Positions 1 to 7,165 are shown, counted from the first letter of the stretch. The stretch is DNA of 47,501 nucleotides from a virus (IMGVR_UViG_3300001915_000002:1-47501), one strand, 5' to 3'. Translations and numbers: made by a program. Notes: generated by a model from the sequence alone, not told the origin.

Positions 1-253
1 CGCTATCCTGTGGCCTGCAATCGTTGTTATATGCGGCTGGGAGTGGTGGGTTTCGGGCGCTGAGCGCAAGGAAATGCGTGCAGCGCGCAAGGAGAGCAAG
101 AAGCGTGCCGCGGAGATTGCGGAGCGTGAAAAGAAGAATGCGGAACGTGATGATGTCATGCGCCCGTGGAAATTGATGCTTCGTGACCCTGACGCTTCCG
201 AGGAGATGAAGGCGTTCGCGAAGGATGTCCTGAGAGGCTTGGCCGAGAAGTAA
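1..253 (+). CDS. Membrane-anchored coiled-coil protein, 3' part only
   Basis: Truncated by the window edge; the open frame begins at base 2. The visible part starts with a hydrophobic stretch rich in Trp, Ile and Val (a membrane segment), followed by a long Lys/Arg/Glu/Ala-rich helix and a short conserved-looking tail. It resembles small phage membrane proteins with a cytoplasmic charged helix. Function unknown. It is followed 22 bases later by another small membrane protein. Confidence 0.6.
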   Translation, partial: AILWPAIVVICGWEWWVSGAERKEMRAARKESKKRAAEIAEREKKNAERDDVMRPWKLMLRDPDASEEMKAFAKDVLRGLAEK

Positions 254-275
254 CGATTAAGATGGAGGTGTAATA

Positions 276-413
276 ATGCGTGTCAACCCCGCATTCTTCG
301 GAATCCTGCTAGTGCTCATGTTCTGTACCGTGATGCTGTTCATTGCTGGTGTCGCGTGGTGGTGGGTCGGTCTCATTGTCCTGCTAATTTACACGGCTTG
401 GGCCGTCACGTGA
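276..413 (+). CDS. Small two-helix membrane protein (45 aa)
   Basis: Starts at ATG with a GGAGG ribosome site 7 bases upstream. Almost the whole protein is hydrophobic: two membrane segments, around residues 7-24 and 25-42, with a WWW turn between them. No enzyme motif. It sits in a rightward group of small membrane proteins at the left of the window, so a role at the host envelope is possible but not shown. Confidence 0.6.
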   Translation: MRVNPAFFGILLVLMFCTVMLFIAGVAWWWVGLIVLLIYTAWAVT

Positions 414-513
414 CATGGAAGCAGAGGTTTGTTACAGGATGTAGTTGGGGGATCACGTACTGTATAAGTTTAGAGGTTTGGCGCTTCATCCTGGCGTCCT
501 CAGCCGCGTGAAA

Positions 514-619
514 AATGACAGATTGCAGTTCTGACGTCATTTTGAGGTTTTATTTGTATAACTCCATGCGCGTGCGCGTATACGTGAAAATATATAATTA
601 CCTGTCACTCCTGTCACTT
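514..619. repeat. Intergenic repeat element, copy A (106 bp)
   Basis: Matches copy B at 20476-20581 over 106 bases without a gap, at about 85 identical positions by hand count. The best conserved parts are the core CCATGCGCG-x-GCGCGTATACG and the 3' part CCTGTCACTCCTGTCACTT. Copy A lies in a 335-base non-coding stretch ahead of the rightward gene at 749, and its 3' end overlaps a promoter -35. It is probably a regulatory or replication element. Confidence 0.8.
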
Positions 620-630
620 TAGTGTATAAT
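602..630 (+). promoter_or_regulatory. Promoter with paired CTGTCACT operator
   Basis: A -35 like CTGTCA (602-607), 17-base spacer and perfect TATAAT (625-630) point rightward to the gene at 749. The -35 lies in the direct repeat CTGTCACT-C-CTGTCACT (602-618, 9-bp period); a second pair CTGTCACT-A-CTGTCACT lies at 699-715. A binding protein here would cover the promoter, so repression or activation at this site is likely. Confidence 0.55.
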
Positions 631-748
631 ACAGAGATATGGACAGGTCAGAGGGTGTTTTAGACAGTGACGGGTTAGAGGTTTGAAGTGTCACGGACCT
701 GTCACTACTGTCACTGGAAGCATCACGATGACGAAAGAGAGGCTTGAA

Positions 749-1105
749 ATGGACCGTTACTCGCGTGATTACATGACGGCACGGGAGGAGGCCGCGTGGG
801 TGGCGCTACGTGTCAAGTTCTACACAATGGTTGTGGGTGGGGGTGTGCTCACGCTCGGCATCGCCGTCACATGCATCATGCTCTCCATTTTCCTCACGCC
901 GCCTGCAATCATCGGCATCCTTATGTGCCTGATGACGGGCATGCTCCCGTTCTTTGGGTACAGTGAGTATGGGCAGGAATTTCACACGGAGCGCATTGTG
1001 CGCAAGCGAGAAAAGGAGAGGGAACAACGTACGCGTCAGGAGAGGGAAGAGATCACGTTAGAAGAGGCTGAGCGCATCGTAGCGGCGTTTGGGAAGGGGA
1101 AGTGA
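749..1105 (+). CDS. Two-TM membrane protein with charged tail (118 aa)
   Basis: I chose the ATG at 749 because GAGAGG lies 6 bases upstream; earlier in-frame starts have no ribosome site and run into the operator repeats. Residues about 25-75 hold two membrane segments; the C-terminal third is Lys/Arg/Glu-rich helix. It resembles its downstream neighbour in plan (charged N-terminus, two helices, charged coil) and may be a diverged tandem duplicate. Function unknown. Confidence 0.65.
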   Translation: MDRYSRDYMTAREEAAWVALRVKFYTMVVGGGVLTLGIAVTCIMLSIFLTPPAIIGILMCLMTGMLPFFGYSEYGQEFHTERIVRKREKEREQRTRQEREEITLEEAERIVAAFGKGK

Positions 1106-1437
1106 TGCCCAGTACATCGAAAGGCTTCAGGCACGAAATCAGGCGCAAGAAACGTGCCCTGAAGAGCGCCAAGGCACAAAGAGCGCTCGTAAACCTCTTC
1201 TACCTCGTGGCCGTCAGCATGTTCGCGACAGCAATCACGCTTGGTGTAACGATCAGTGGCGGGTTCTTCTTACTCATCATGGGCGCTGTTATGTGTGGTG
1301 GACTGACTACAGCGTTCGTGGTAGAGTTCGGACCGTACGAAGAGGTTCGAGACGCTCGGGATCAGTTGGAAGAGCTGGTGGAGGACTACGAAGAGTGGAA
1401 GTATGAGCAGGCAAATAAGATCGTTCAGGAAGGGTGA
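1105..1437 (+). CDS. Two-TM membrane protein, possible paralog of upstream gene (110 aa)
   Basis: The ATG at 1105 shares its A with the TGA of the upstream gene, and GGGAAGGGG precedes it. Basic N-terminus (KGFRHEIRRKKRALK), two membrane segments at about residues 29-75, then an acidic coiled tail. Coupled translation and shared architecture suggest that it forms a pair with the gene at 749. Function unknown. Confidence 0.65.
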   Translation: MPSTSKGFRHEIRRKKRALKSAKAQRALVNLFYLVAVSMFATAITLGVTISGGFFLLIMGAVMCGGLTTAFVVEFGPYEEVRDARDQLEELVEDYEEWKYEQANKIVQEG

Positions 1438-1441
1438 TTAG

Positions 1442-1555
1442 GTGATCAAGCGCACGGGGAATGTTATGGTTGTCACGGATCGTTTCGGGGATTCTGTGAC
1501 CGTGTACAATTGCAAGGATGGCAGTATCCTCATTGACTGGCGCTCACAGCAGTGA
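1442..1555 (+). CDS. Small protein, GTG start (37 aa)
   Basis: GTG start with GGAAGGG 7-8 bases upstream, directly after the preceding stop. The product is a short beta-rich protein with motif VVTDRFGDSVTVYNCKDG and no membrane segment. Nothing about function can be said; spacing within the gene string and the ribosome site support it. Confidence 0.5.
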   Translation: MIKRTGNVMVVTDRFGDSVTVYNCKDGSILIDWRSQQ

Positions 1556-1567
1556 TAGGGTAGGGAC

Positions 1568-1795
1568 ATGGTAAAGGACCCAAGGAAGCACAGGCACGAT
1601 AAGGCCGCGGGCGGTAGGGTTTTTGATATCGTCAAGGGCGTATGGGTGTATACATACATGGAGCAGAAGTGCTCCAAGTGTGGTATAGTGATGGGTAAGA
1701 GGTTGGTACAGAAAGTGAAAAGCCCATTGCGCGCACGGCTTGGTCCTAAGGCGGGTAAGCATGCGCTTAGGCGTGATCCGAAGGAGAAGAAGTGA
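1568..1795 (+). CDS. Small basic protein with CxxC (75 aa)
   Basis: ATG start after TAGGGTAGGG. Very basic, with EQKCSKCGIVMGKR near residue 35, half of a zinc knuckle. No second Cys pair is visible, so zinc would need His or a dimer. It is coupled to the next gene by a GTGA overlap. Function unknown; nucleic-acid binding is plausible from the charge. Confidence 0.6.
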   Translation: MVKDPRKHRHDKAAGGRVFDIVKGVWVYTYMEQKCSKCGIVMGKRLVQKVKSPLRARLGPKAGKHALRRDPKEKK

Positions 1796-1947
1796 AGCTT
1801 TGGGAAGTTGTCCTGTGGATCGGACTGTTACTGGCTGGAATTTTCTTCATTGCGTGGGGTGTGGTGGTGTTGGCTACGCGCCCACCGCACGATACGTACA
1901 AATGTGAAGAGACTTCATCCGTGACATTCGAATGTGTCAAGTCTTAA
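1792..1947 (+). CDS. Single-TM small protein, GTG start (51 aa)
   Basis: The GTG overlaps the previous TGA (GTGA), and AAGGAG sits exactly 5 bases upstream, a strong start. Residues 5-30 form one membrane segment; the short tail carries two Cys and is probably outside. Last gene before the terminator. Function unknown. Confidence 0.6.
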   Translation: MKLWEVVLWIGLLLAGIFFIAWGVVVLATRPPHDTYKCEETSSVTFECVKS

Positions 1948-1956
1948 AGGCATGAC

Positions 1957-2004
1957 AAAAGCCCCACACATCAGGCGGAAGGGGACCTGATGTGTGGGGC
2001 TTTT
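1957..2004. terminator. Bidirectional terminator
   Basis: A perfect 19-bp inverted repeat (AAAAGCCCCACACATCAGG and its complement) with a 10-base loop, T-rich on both sides. It separates the rightward genes ending at 1947 from the leftward operon ending at 2105. Confidence 0.9.
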
Positions 2005-2104
2005 TGCGCTTCAACCTTCTACGAGCGGGGAGCGCTTCTAAAAGAGGCTTGACGCACTGTGAGAGGGTGCAGAGCGTTCATTGAACCTCACCCTCATACT
2101 GCAT

Positions 2105-2773
2105 TCAGTCCTTGGTGTAGCGCTCGCTCAATGATTGCTTCAACACCACACGCAATTTGTTTACAGCCTTGACAAAAGTCTTGCGCACATGCTCCGCATT
2201 CATATTCAATTCCTGTGCCACCTGAGCATTCGTCAGACGCATCCACATACGCAAATGCACGATCTGACGTTCCTTCTCCGTTAGTTCGTACATCGCGACA
2301 CGGATGTTGTCCTCGTCTTGCTGTGACACGGAAGAGGTTTCGTCACGCTCAGTAACGTCAATCTCACCCAAGTACTCCGGTGAGTAGAGCGAAGGCCCCG
2401 ACGCCACGGCATAAATCAACTCACGCCCCACACGGCTCGTCGACAGCTCCGCCTGGATGGCGTAAGCGGCCCTAGGATCGCCACCAGCGGCCTGAAGAGC
2501 GTTCATCGCGGTACGGTGCGCCTGATGCTTCACGCCGCTCACAGGGAGCCTGTCAGCGAAGCTTTGCGCGATGACTTCCTTAACAACGTTCGTCGCCCTT
2601 CCCCACAACGCCCTAGCGTTCTCGAAGGCACCCTTCTTCTCCTCTTCCTCAAGGAGTTGTAGCACAGTCTGCTGCACAATGTCGTCGATACGTGATGCGT
2701 CTGCTCGCCATGCGTAGCACTTGCTCCTCAAGTACTTATCAAGCTCTTCGTACTTCTCCGTGATGATACTCAT
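2105..2773 (-). CDS. Sigma-factor-like transcription regulator (222 aa)
   Basis: The C-terminal 55 residues match sigma-70 region 4: a helix ELTEKERQIVHLRMW followed by a helix-turn-helix (LTNAQVAQELNMNAEHVRKT) and a closing helix. The N-terminal RIDDIVQQTVLQLLEE resembles region 2 of ECF-type factors, though the rest of region 2 is weak. It would redirect host RNA polymerase or bind DNA directly, perhaps for late or middle genes. It is last in the leftward operon and is preceded by a long palindrome. It could instead be a LuxR-like HTH protein; the sigma assignment rests mostly on region 4. Confidence 0.65.
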   Translation of the reverse strand: MSIITEKYEELDKYLRSKCYAWRADASRIDDIVQQTVLQLLEEEEKKGAFENARALWGRATNVVKEVIAQSFADRLPVSGVKHQAHRTAMNALQAAGGDPRAAYAIQAELSTSRVGRELIYAVASGPSLYSPEYLGEIDVTERDETSSVSQQDEDNIRVAMYELTEKERQIVHLRMWMRLTNAQVAQELNMNAEHVRKTFVKAVNKLRVVLKQSLSERYTKD

Positions 2774-2795
2774 TCAAATTCCCTCTCATAGGAAC

Positions 2796-2858
2796 GCCCT
2801 TGTTCATTTAGAGCGCATGTTCAATCATTTTGAACGCACACTCTAATTGAACAAGGGC
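2796..2858. repeat. Long imperfect palindrome upstream of sigma-like gene
   Basis: Two arms of about 29 bases (2796-2824 and 2830-2858), starting GCCCTTGTTCA and ending TGAACAAGGGC, with nested GTTCAA/TTGAAC. It lies between the stop of the gene at 2869 and the start of the sigma-like gene. There is no T-run, so this is either a weak terminator, an operator or an mRNA structure. Confidence 0.75.
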
Positions 2859-2868
2859 CGTTGCCAAA

Positions 2869-3516
2869 TTATTCCATATCGTCCAAGTCACCGAGCGCAG
2901 GGTGTAGGGTATCTAGCCTCTGATCGTGCCTCCACGTGGCGAGGATGCGTCCCTGAAGCTCTTCACGTAGCTCGTCATCCTCTTCGTACTCACCCATGTC
3001 CGCGTCCCAATGATTCCAATGATCGGGGTGAGGTGGGCGTGTACAGCACCAATTGTCCTCGTGCACAGCACCACACACGCCGTCCTTCAAGAGCGTCTCA
3101 GGCGCCACATCCCCCGCACGCAGGTCCTTGTATGGGTCCTCCATATCGAGAGCGTCAGGGACCGTGTCAGGCACCTCTACACGTGTCTCAATGTCCGCGC
3201 GTAGCTCCTCGATACGAAACACCAAGAAGTTCTTAGCCTCCTGGACGCCCCTCAACCAAGACTTCGGGGTGCTGGGTGCCGTCTGCACAGCTTCAATCGT
3301 GTCAACCGCAGCGTCCAACCCTGCCAGCTTGTTCTTCACGTGCGCCTCGTAAACGTTATACGCCAGGGCGCGCCACAGCCTCTTCCTCTCGTCGGTCATT
3401 CCCTCCCATGCCTCGTTCATCGCCGCTGCGTACACTGGGGCTGTTGCATCCACCACTCGCGTTGGGTCGGCCAACGTACTCACCACCCTTTCGTTCGTCA
3501 TTCTCATGATCTGCAT
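2869..3516 (-). CDS. Unknown protein with Cys/His-rich C-terminal part (215 aa)
   Basis: I placed the start at ATG 3516; the ribosome site is weak, and ATGs at 3507 and 3501 are alternatives. Largely helical and acidic. Near residue 150 it has CGAVHEDNWCCTRPPHPDHW, a Cys/His cluster that may bind metal; the tail is strongly acidic. No family recognised. It lies between the RusA-like gene and the sigma-like gene. Confidence 0.6.
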   Translation of the reverse strand: MQIMRMTNERVVSTLADPTRVVDATAPVYAAAMNEAWEGMTDERKRLWRALAYNVYEAHVKNKLAGLDAAVDTIEAVQTAPSTPKSWLRGVQEAKNFLVFRIEELRADIETRVEVPDTVPDALDMEDPYKDLRAGDVAPETLLKDGVCGAVHEDNWCCTRPPHPDHWNHWDADMGEYEEDDELREELQGRILATWRHDQRLDTLHPALGDLDDME

Positions 3517-3566
3517 GGCACCCAAACGGGCACATGCTCAACTCAGTGCATGAACATGAATTCATT

Positions 3567-3965
3567 TCACGTCAGCCTCCAAACTTGAATGATCACACCT
3601 TCCGCATGAAGATCATCATACTCCTTCGAGCACACAAGTTCAACCACACGCGAATCGTCCGTGATGATCTTACTATCTGTCAACGAATCCAAAGCCGCAC
3701 GCGTCAACTTATCCAAATCGCCTGCCGTGATCTTGTGCTTCCTCTTCACTGACGCGGGGCGCTTATGGTAGAACTTCAACACAACCCTAACCCCATCATC
3801 GTAACCATCGCCGAGGTCACGGGGCATGAACGCCTGAATGACTTCGGTCATGGCACGCCTCCATGGGCGTAGTGTCTTTGTGTTACTCCAATACAACTGA
3901 CCGTTACGACCCTGTGCCAATGATCCTTGCGGCACCGGAGTGCCAGGTACGAACACGTCAAGCAT
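3567..3965 (-). CDS. rusA: RusA-like Holliday junction resolvase (132 aa)
   Basis: RusA family endonucleases cut Holliday junctions and branched phage DNA before packaging. The start VFVPGTPVPQGS and the core GDLDKLTRAALD...DDSRVVEL match the family; catalytic-type acids are Asp83, Asp85 and Asp103/104, with Lys86. Length fits the family (about 120-140). ATG at 3965 was chosen because GGAAG is 8 bases upstream; the longer start at 3986 has no ribosome site. Likely resolves replication intermediates made by the polymerase and primase of this operon. Confidence 0.85.
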   Translation of the reverse strand: MLDVFVPGTPVPQGSLAQGRNGQLYWSNTKTLRPWRRAMTEVIQAFMPRDLGDGYDDGVRVVLKFYHKRPASVKRKHKITAGDLDKLTRAALDSLTDSKIITDDSRVVELVCSKEYDDLHAEGVIIQVWRLT

Positions 3966-4008
3966 CAATTCATCTTCCATGCACACATACTCTATGGAGA
4001 TGAAAAAG

Positions 4009-4037
4009 CCCTGCTCACCGCGTTGGCAAGCAGGGTC
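4009..4037 (-). terminator. Intrinsic terminator
   Basis: On the minus strand ACCCTGCTT...GAGCAGGGCTTTTT, a GC-rich stem followed by a T-run, just after the stop of the gene at 4042. It would reduce transcription into the resolvase and sigma-like genes. Confidence 0.8.
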
Positions 4038-4041
4038 ATTC

Positions 4042-4281
4042 TCACTTGAACCGTTCGTTGATCCACTCGGCCAGGGCTAGCGCATCCTCTCGTGAGATTG
4101 CCACTGCCGATGACTGATACGTCAGGTAGTCTTGCCCTCGCACCTGGCCCCACCTATCCTCCCTTACCAGCAGAGTCAGTGTTTGGTCCTTTCTGTCCTC
4201 GTTGAAGACCTTCAGGTAATGTCCACTGATTTCGTTCGCATCGTACTCTTCACTGGTTTCGAACTTCATCTCATCCAACAT
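4042..4281 (-). CDS. Conserved-looking small protein (79 aa)
   Basis: ATG at 4281 follows AGAGGAGTGAT. The protein mixes beta strands (LTLLVRED...YLTYQSSAVAIS) with a final helix REDALALAEWINERF, a plan seen in many small actinophage proteins. Function unknown. Last gene before the terminator at 4009-4037. Confidence 0.65.
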   Translation of the reverse strand: MLDEMKFETSEEYDANEISGHYLKVFNEDRKDQTLTLLVREDRWGQVRGQDYLTYQSSAVAISREDALALAEWINERFK

Positions 4282-4291
4282 ATCACTCCTC

Positions 4292-4681
4292 TCACGGACG
4301 CAAAACATGAATTAAGAACCCTGTACCGTAGTACCCATTACCGTCATCGCCCTCGAAGCGTGCCACGTTGATCTGCTGGTTGTTTGCGATCACGAAGATT
4401 TCGTAAACACCTGCACCATCACCATAGTCCTCCGCTGGGTCCTGCTGGATGGTCACGTTGGTGATGATGTTGTCCACCGTGTTCAGCTCCGTAAGGTAGT
4501 AGTCACCCGAAGAGCAACAACAACCACCCTCATTGCCTTCCACTTCCAGGATCGTTCCATCATCCAATGTCAACAGACCATCGAACTCATGGTCACCCTT
4601 GCGCTCAGCCTTGACGATCTTACGACCAACCAAAACTTCGCGCAACTTGTCCTCTTCCCAATGTCCGATGTACTCGCCCAT
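4292..4681 (-). CDS. Small phage protein, DUF7448-like (129 aa)
   Basis: ATG at 4681 has AAGGAG 9 bases upstream. The order GRKIVKAE...LTLDDGTILEVEGNEGGCCCSSGDYYL is the pattern of a phage family of unknown function found in many actinophages; the CCC run with Glu-Gly-Asn before it may bind metal. The family number is from memory and should be checked. Probably accessory. Confidence 0.65.
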   Translation of the reverse strand: MGEYIGHWEEDKLREVLVGRKIVKAERKGDHEFDGLLTLDDGTILEVEGNEGGCCCSSGDYYLTELNTVDNIITNVTIQQDPAEDYGDGAGVYEIFVIANNQQINVARFEGDDGNGYYGTGFLIHVLRP

Positions 4682-4685
4682 CGTA

Positions 4686-4865
4686 TCATGCTCCTTCCAA
4701 AAAGTCGACGATGAATTCCCGTGCCTCACGCTCCGTGTAAGCGGAGTAGGCAGGTTCCGATGTGAAGGGGTCGAAGAGGTCAACGACCTCGAACATCTTC
4801 ACCTTGCCCTTGACGTAATCGTTGGGGTCAATGGTGTACACTTCGCGAATCGTAGGAACCTGCAT
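4686..4865 (-). CDS. Small acidic protein (59 aa)
   Basis: GGAGG lies 6 bases upstream of ATG 4865. Acidic, aromatic, with final helix TEREAREFIVDFLEG. No recognised domain. It follows the 33-residue basic protein directly. Confidence 0.6.
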   Translation of the reverse strand: MQVPTIREVYTIDPNDYVKGKVKMFEVVDLFDPFTSEPAYSAYTEREAREFIVDFLEGA

Positions 4866-4883
4866 CTCCAACCTCCTATATGA

Positions 4884-4985
4884 TCACTTGCGACGATTAC
4901 GCTTAAAGCGCCTGTCCTTCTTCCCACCACGCTTTGCCTTCGTGCTGGTGTGCTTCTTGCCTGTACGACCCTTCTTACCTGCCAT
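4884..4985 (-). CDS. Tiny highly basic protein (33 aa)
   Basis: AGGAGGTGATACA precedes the ATG, one of the strongest ribosome sites in the window. More than half of the 33 residues are Lys or Arg, with Gly and Ser, no hydrophobic core, and likely disordered. The charge suggests nucleic acid or ribosome binding. It looks like ribosomal-protein tails, but no family is recognised. Confidence 0.65.
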   Translation of the reverse strand: MAGKKGRTGKKHTSTKAKRGGKKDRRFKRNRRK

Positions 4986-5014
4986 TGTATCACCTCCTCA
5001 GGGATACAGGCAAG

Positions 5015-5293
5015 CTACATGTTTTCGTTCGCTGCCCTATCACTCAGTAACTCATCGTCACTCTGTTCCATGATACTACTAAACACAGCGCCTCGGGAGA
5101 ACGTGATGCCTTCACTGTCAGGGTGCTTCTTGTCATATAGGACGCACGAGCAACTTTCACGTGTAGGGTCCTCACATGCCGTGACCTTGAGACTGAACAT
5201 GGGCTGACCCCACATGCCCGCAGTACTAGGAATTAAATTGTGAACAGTCCACAGGTAATCGTCACGTTCCTGTTCTGAATCCCACCAGGCCAT
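5015..5293 (-). CDS. Unknown protein (92 aa)
   Basis: GAGAGGAG precedes the ATG. Begins MAWWDSEQERDDYLW, with three Cys (ACEDPTRESCSC) mid-protein and an acidic end. No family recognised. Sits just downstream of thyX. Confidence 0.6.
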   Translation of the reverse strand: MAWWDSEQERDDYLWTVHNLIPSTAGMWGQPMFSLKVTACEDPTRESCSCVLYDKKHPDSEGITFSRGAVFSSIMEQSDDELLSDRAANENM

Positions 5294-5306
5294 GCTCAGT
5301 CTCCTC

Positions 5307-5987
5307 TCAGTCGAACGCTTGATCGGGAAAATCTTGGAAGATGTTCGGGGCTTCCATACGCAGTAACTCTAGCACACGCTCAGCAAACTGTCGAATCTCC
5401 GCATCGGCATGTGTCGAGTACCTTTTCTTCAGGACGTCACGCCACGCACGCATGTTCCCTGTAACGACGAACTTCGTTTCAAGGTTGCCTGAGAGCGCCA
5501 CACGAGCAGCTTCACGGGCCTCCTTACGTGACTTCCCTGCCAGCACGAGACGGTCGTTCAAGGCAACGTACGCTTGCCGTGCTTGCTCCGCCTGTTCAAT
5601 GATCACATTCTCTGAGATCGTGTCACCACGCAAAGCCGGAGGAATGATCACTTCCGTGTGCTCACTGTTCACGAAGCGCGTTGAGATCACCGAAAAGGAA
5701 AGGTGTCGGTGCCGCTCAAGTTCGAGAAGCATGTTCCGTGACACACCCTGCACGTAAAACGAAATCGATGCGTGCTCAAGGACGCTTTCGTGTCCCTGTG
5801 CGAGGATATTGGCCAAATAATCCTCATTGTACCGTGTAGCGGCATTAGGCTTATTGAACGACTGATAACAAGCTCGTCCTGCAAATTCCGCCAGATCCTC
5901 AGCGCCCGTGGATGAGTAGTCGAACTCCATGTATTGCCCGACTGTGTCAATGTCCACGATCGTACGGGCGACAACCTCAATTTGCAC
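5307..5987 (-). CDS. thyX: FAD-dependent thymidylate synthase ThyX (226 aa)
   Basis: Makes dTMP from dUMP using methylene-tetrahydrofolate, FAD and NADPH. The ThyX signature RHRxxSxxxxSxR is intact at residues 92-104 (RHRHLSFSVISTR), and the flanking ILAQGHESVLEHASISF block is typical. Length fits the family (210-260). I use GTG 5987 with GGGAG upstream; it overlaps the previous gene by 11 bases. With dCMP deaminase (15061) and dNMP kinase (29532) it would supply dTTP for replication. Confidence 0.95.
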   Translation of the reverse strand: MQIEVVARTIVDIDTVGQYMEFDYSSTGAEDLAEFAGRACYQSFNKPNAATRYNEDYLANILAQGHESVLEHASISFYVQGVSRNMLLELERHRHLSFSVISTRFVNSEHTEVIIPPALRGDTISENVIIEQAEQARQAYVALNDRLVLAGKSRKEAREAARVALSGNLETKFVVTGNMRAWRDVLKKRYSTHADAEIRQFAERVLELLRMEAPNIFQDFPDQAFD

Positions 5988-6210
5988 CGAAGTACTCCCT
6001 CTCAAACTCAGGAGCAACAGGAAGCATGATCCAGCGAAACTCTGCCTTTGTCCCATCTTCCATTGTCGCGGTGTAGGTCAAAAACACGTGCCCTTGTACC
6101 CACGTGACGTCATGCCCTTCATAGGTAATGGGATCATCACCATCGTTCAGATCATTGGCGAACGCGCTCCCGATGGCGGAAATGCGCTCCAACGCCTCTT
6201 CCTCAGTCAT
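5977..6210 (-). CDS. Unknown protein upstream of thyX (77 aa)
   Basis: ATG 6210 overlaps the end of the upstream gene by 8 bases. Begins with a helix (TEEEALERISAIGSAF), then beta strands (HDVTWVQGHVFLTYTATMED). Small alpha/beta protein, no family recognised; translationally linked to thyX. Confidence 0.6.
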   Translation of the reverse strand: MTEEEALERISAIGSAFANDLNDGDDPITYEGHDVTWVQGHVFLTYTATMEDGTKAEFRWIMLPVAPEFEREYFGAN

Positions 6211-6442
6211 CGATCTGCATCGTCTTCTTGATTTGCACGTACCCCGAGACGAGTCCCACGATCCCCAGGGACACGAGAACGCCCCACACCCAAGCAGCAA
6301 CCATCACGAGCCCAAAGGCCGCCGGAATCGCCGCCACGGCACCCGATAGAATCACCATCGACAGAAACGTCATGGTCAGCCCGAACGCCAGGTTGCCAGA
6401 GTTGAACTCTTCACCCGTGTTGGGGTTGCGATACGTCGCCAT
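6203..6442 (-). CDS. Two-TM membrane protein (79 aa)
   Basis: GGAGAAGAAGTAA precedes the ATG. A polar N-terminus (TYRNPNTGEEF) is followed by two or three hydrophobic segments (residues about 19-70) and a short basic end. No holin partner nearby. Function unknown. Confidence 0.65.
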   Translation of the reverse strand: MATYRNPNTGEEFNSGNLAFGLTMTFLSMVILSGAVAAIPAAFGLVMVAAWVWGVLVSLGIVGLVSGYVQIKKTMQIDD

Positions 6443-6565
6443 TTACTTCTTCTCCCTTCGCTTGAAGCCCTTCTTAGGCTTCTTATTGTGCACCTTGTTT
6501 ACGTGCCTGTCAAGCGCCTTTGCAGAACGAAAGGGCTTGTCGCACGAGTGACAATGATATTCCAT
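6443..6565 (-). CDS. Tiny C2H2 zinc-finger protein (40 aa)
   Basis: The start is decided by AAGGAG 6 bases before ATG 6565; upstream starts would overlap the previous gene. One textbook C2H2 finger fills most of the protein: C-x2-C-x3-F-x5-L-x2-H-x4-H (YHCHSCDKPFRSAKALDRHV), followed by a basic tail. Likely binds DNA or RNA. One finger alone is usually weak, so it may act as a dimer or with a partner. Confidence 0.75.
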   Translation of the reverse strand: MEYHCHSCDKPFRSAKALDRHVNKVHNKKPKKGFKRREKK

Positions 6566-6587
6566 ACCCCACTCCTTCATGTGAATG

Positions 6588-6812
6588 TCAAGCGTCTTCG
6601 TTCTGCGCTTCATCATGCGACACATCGTACCATGTCCCTTCATGCTCATGCAACCCTACAACACCAGGGCGACGGCAACGACGATACTTGTCACCGTAGC
6701 GGTGCATGTCAAATACACGTGGATTTGCAAACGTGAAGTGACATGCGGAGCAATGCGCTCGACGTGTCTCACCAGCCCACTCATTCGTGCATCCCCCGCA
6801 TGTCGCCTTCAT
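6588..6812 (-). CDS. Zinc-finger protein (74 aa)
   Basis: GAGGTAAG precedes the ATG. Two Cys pairs (CGGC near residue 5, CSAC near 21) and FTFANPRVFDMHRYG, a C2H2-like finger of a type common in phage small proteins; further His and Cys follow. Probably a nucleic-acid or protein adapter. Heads the C2H2 pair that ends at 6443. Confidence 0.7.
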   Translation of the reverse strand: MKATCGGCTNEWAGETRRAHCSACHFTFANPRVFDMHRYGDKYRRCRRPGVVGLHEHEGTWYDVSHDEAQNEDA

Positions 6813-6835
6813 CTTACCTCACTTCATTTTGAAAA

Positions 6836-7015
6836 TCAAAAAATATGCGTGTGCTTGGAAGTCTTCTTGCCCTTACAGCCAGGAACCGTGCAGACCCACT
6901 TCATTTTCAGGGGCAGCGCGCGACCAGTCTTGTTCAAACATTCCTTACACACGCCGCTGCTACTAGCCAGTGCCCACGTGTGGTCACCTTCATGTGATCG
7001 AACGCGCACAGCCAC
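6836..7015 (-). CDS. Small zinc-ribbon protein, GTG start (59 aa)
   Basis: GGAGGT sits 5 bases upstream of GTG 7015. Two Cys pairs, CKEC and CTVPGC, separated by a helix-poor stretch with a Trp just before the second pair (KWVC). The same CxxC...W-x-C-x4-C layout occurs in the next two genes, so they look like tandem paralogs. Function unknown. Confidence 0.65.
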   Translation of the reverse strand: MAVRVRSHEGDHTWALASSSGVCKECLNKTGRALPLKMKWVCTVPGCKGKKTSKHTHIF

Positions 7016-7018
7016 ATT

Positions 7019-7165
7019 TCACCTCCGTTTGCATCGGCATGCGATTTTCTCATGGTTTGATTTGTTGCACCCTGAAATCGCACACTTCCAGTTGCTTTGT
7101 GTCGTTTCCTTACACACTTTACAGGGCTTGGACGTGTTTTGCAACACCCATTTATGTCTATGCAC
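7019..7165 (-). CDS. Small zinc-ribbon protein, GTG start (48 aa)
   Basis: AGGAGG lies 5 bases upstream of GTG 7165. Cys pairs CKVC and CAISGC with Trp-Lys before the second, plus a C-terminal CRC. Shares layout with the genes on both sides. Stop and next start are 3 bases apart. Function unknown. Confidence 0.65.
   Translation of the reverse strand: MHRHKWVLQNTSKPCKVCKETTQSNWKCAISGCNKSNHEKIACRCKRR

Noticed and set aside
5341-5757. Rightward ORF of 138 codons inside thyX
   Set aside because: Antisense to the conserved ThyX motif; Ser/Arg-rich shadow.
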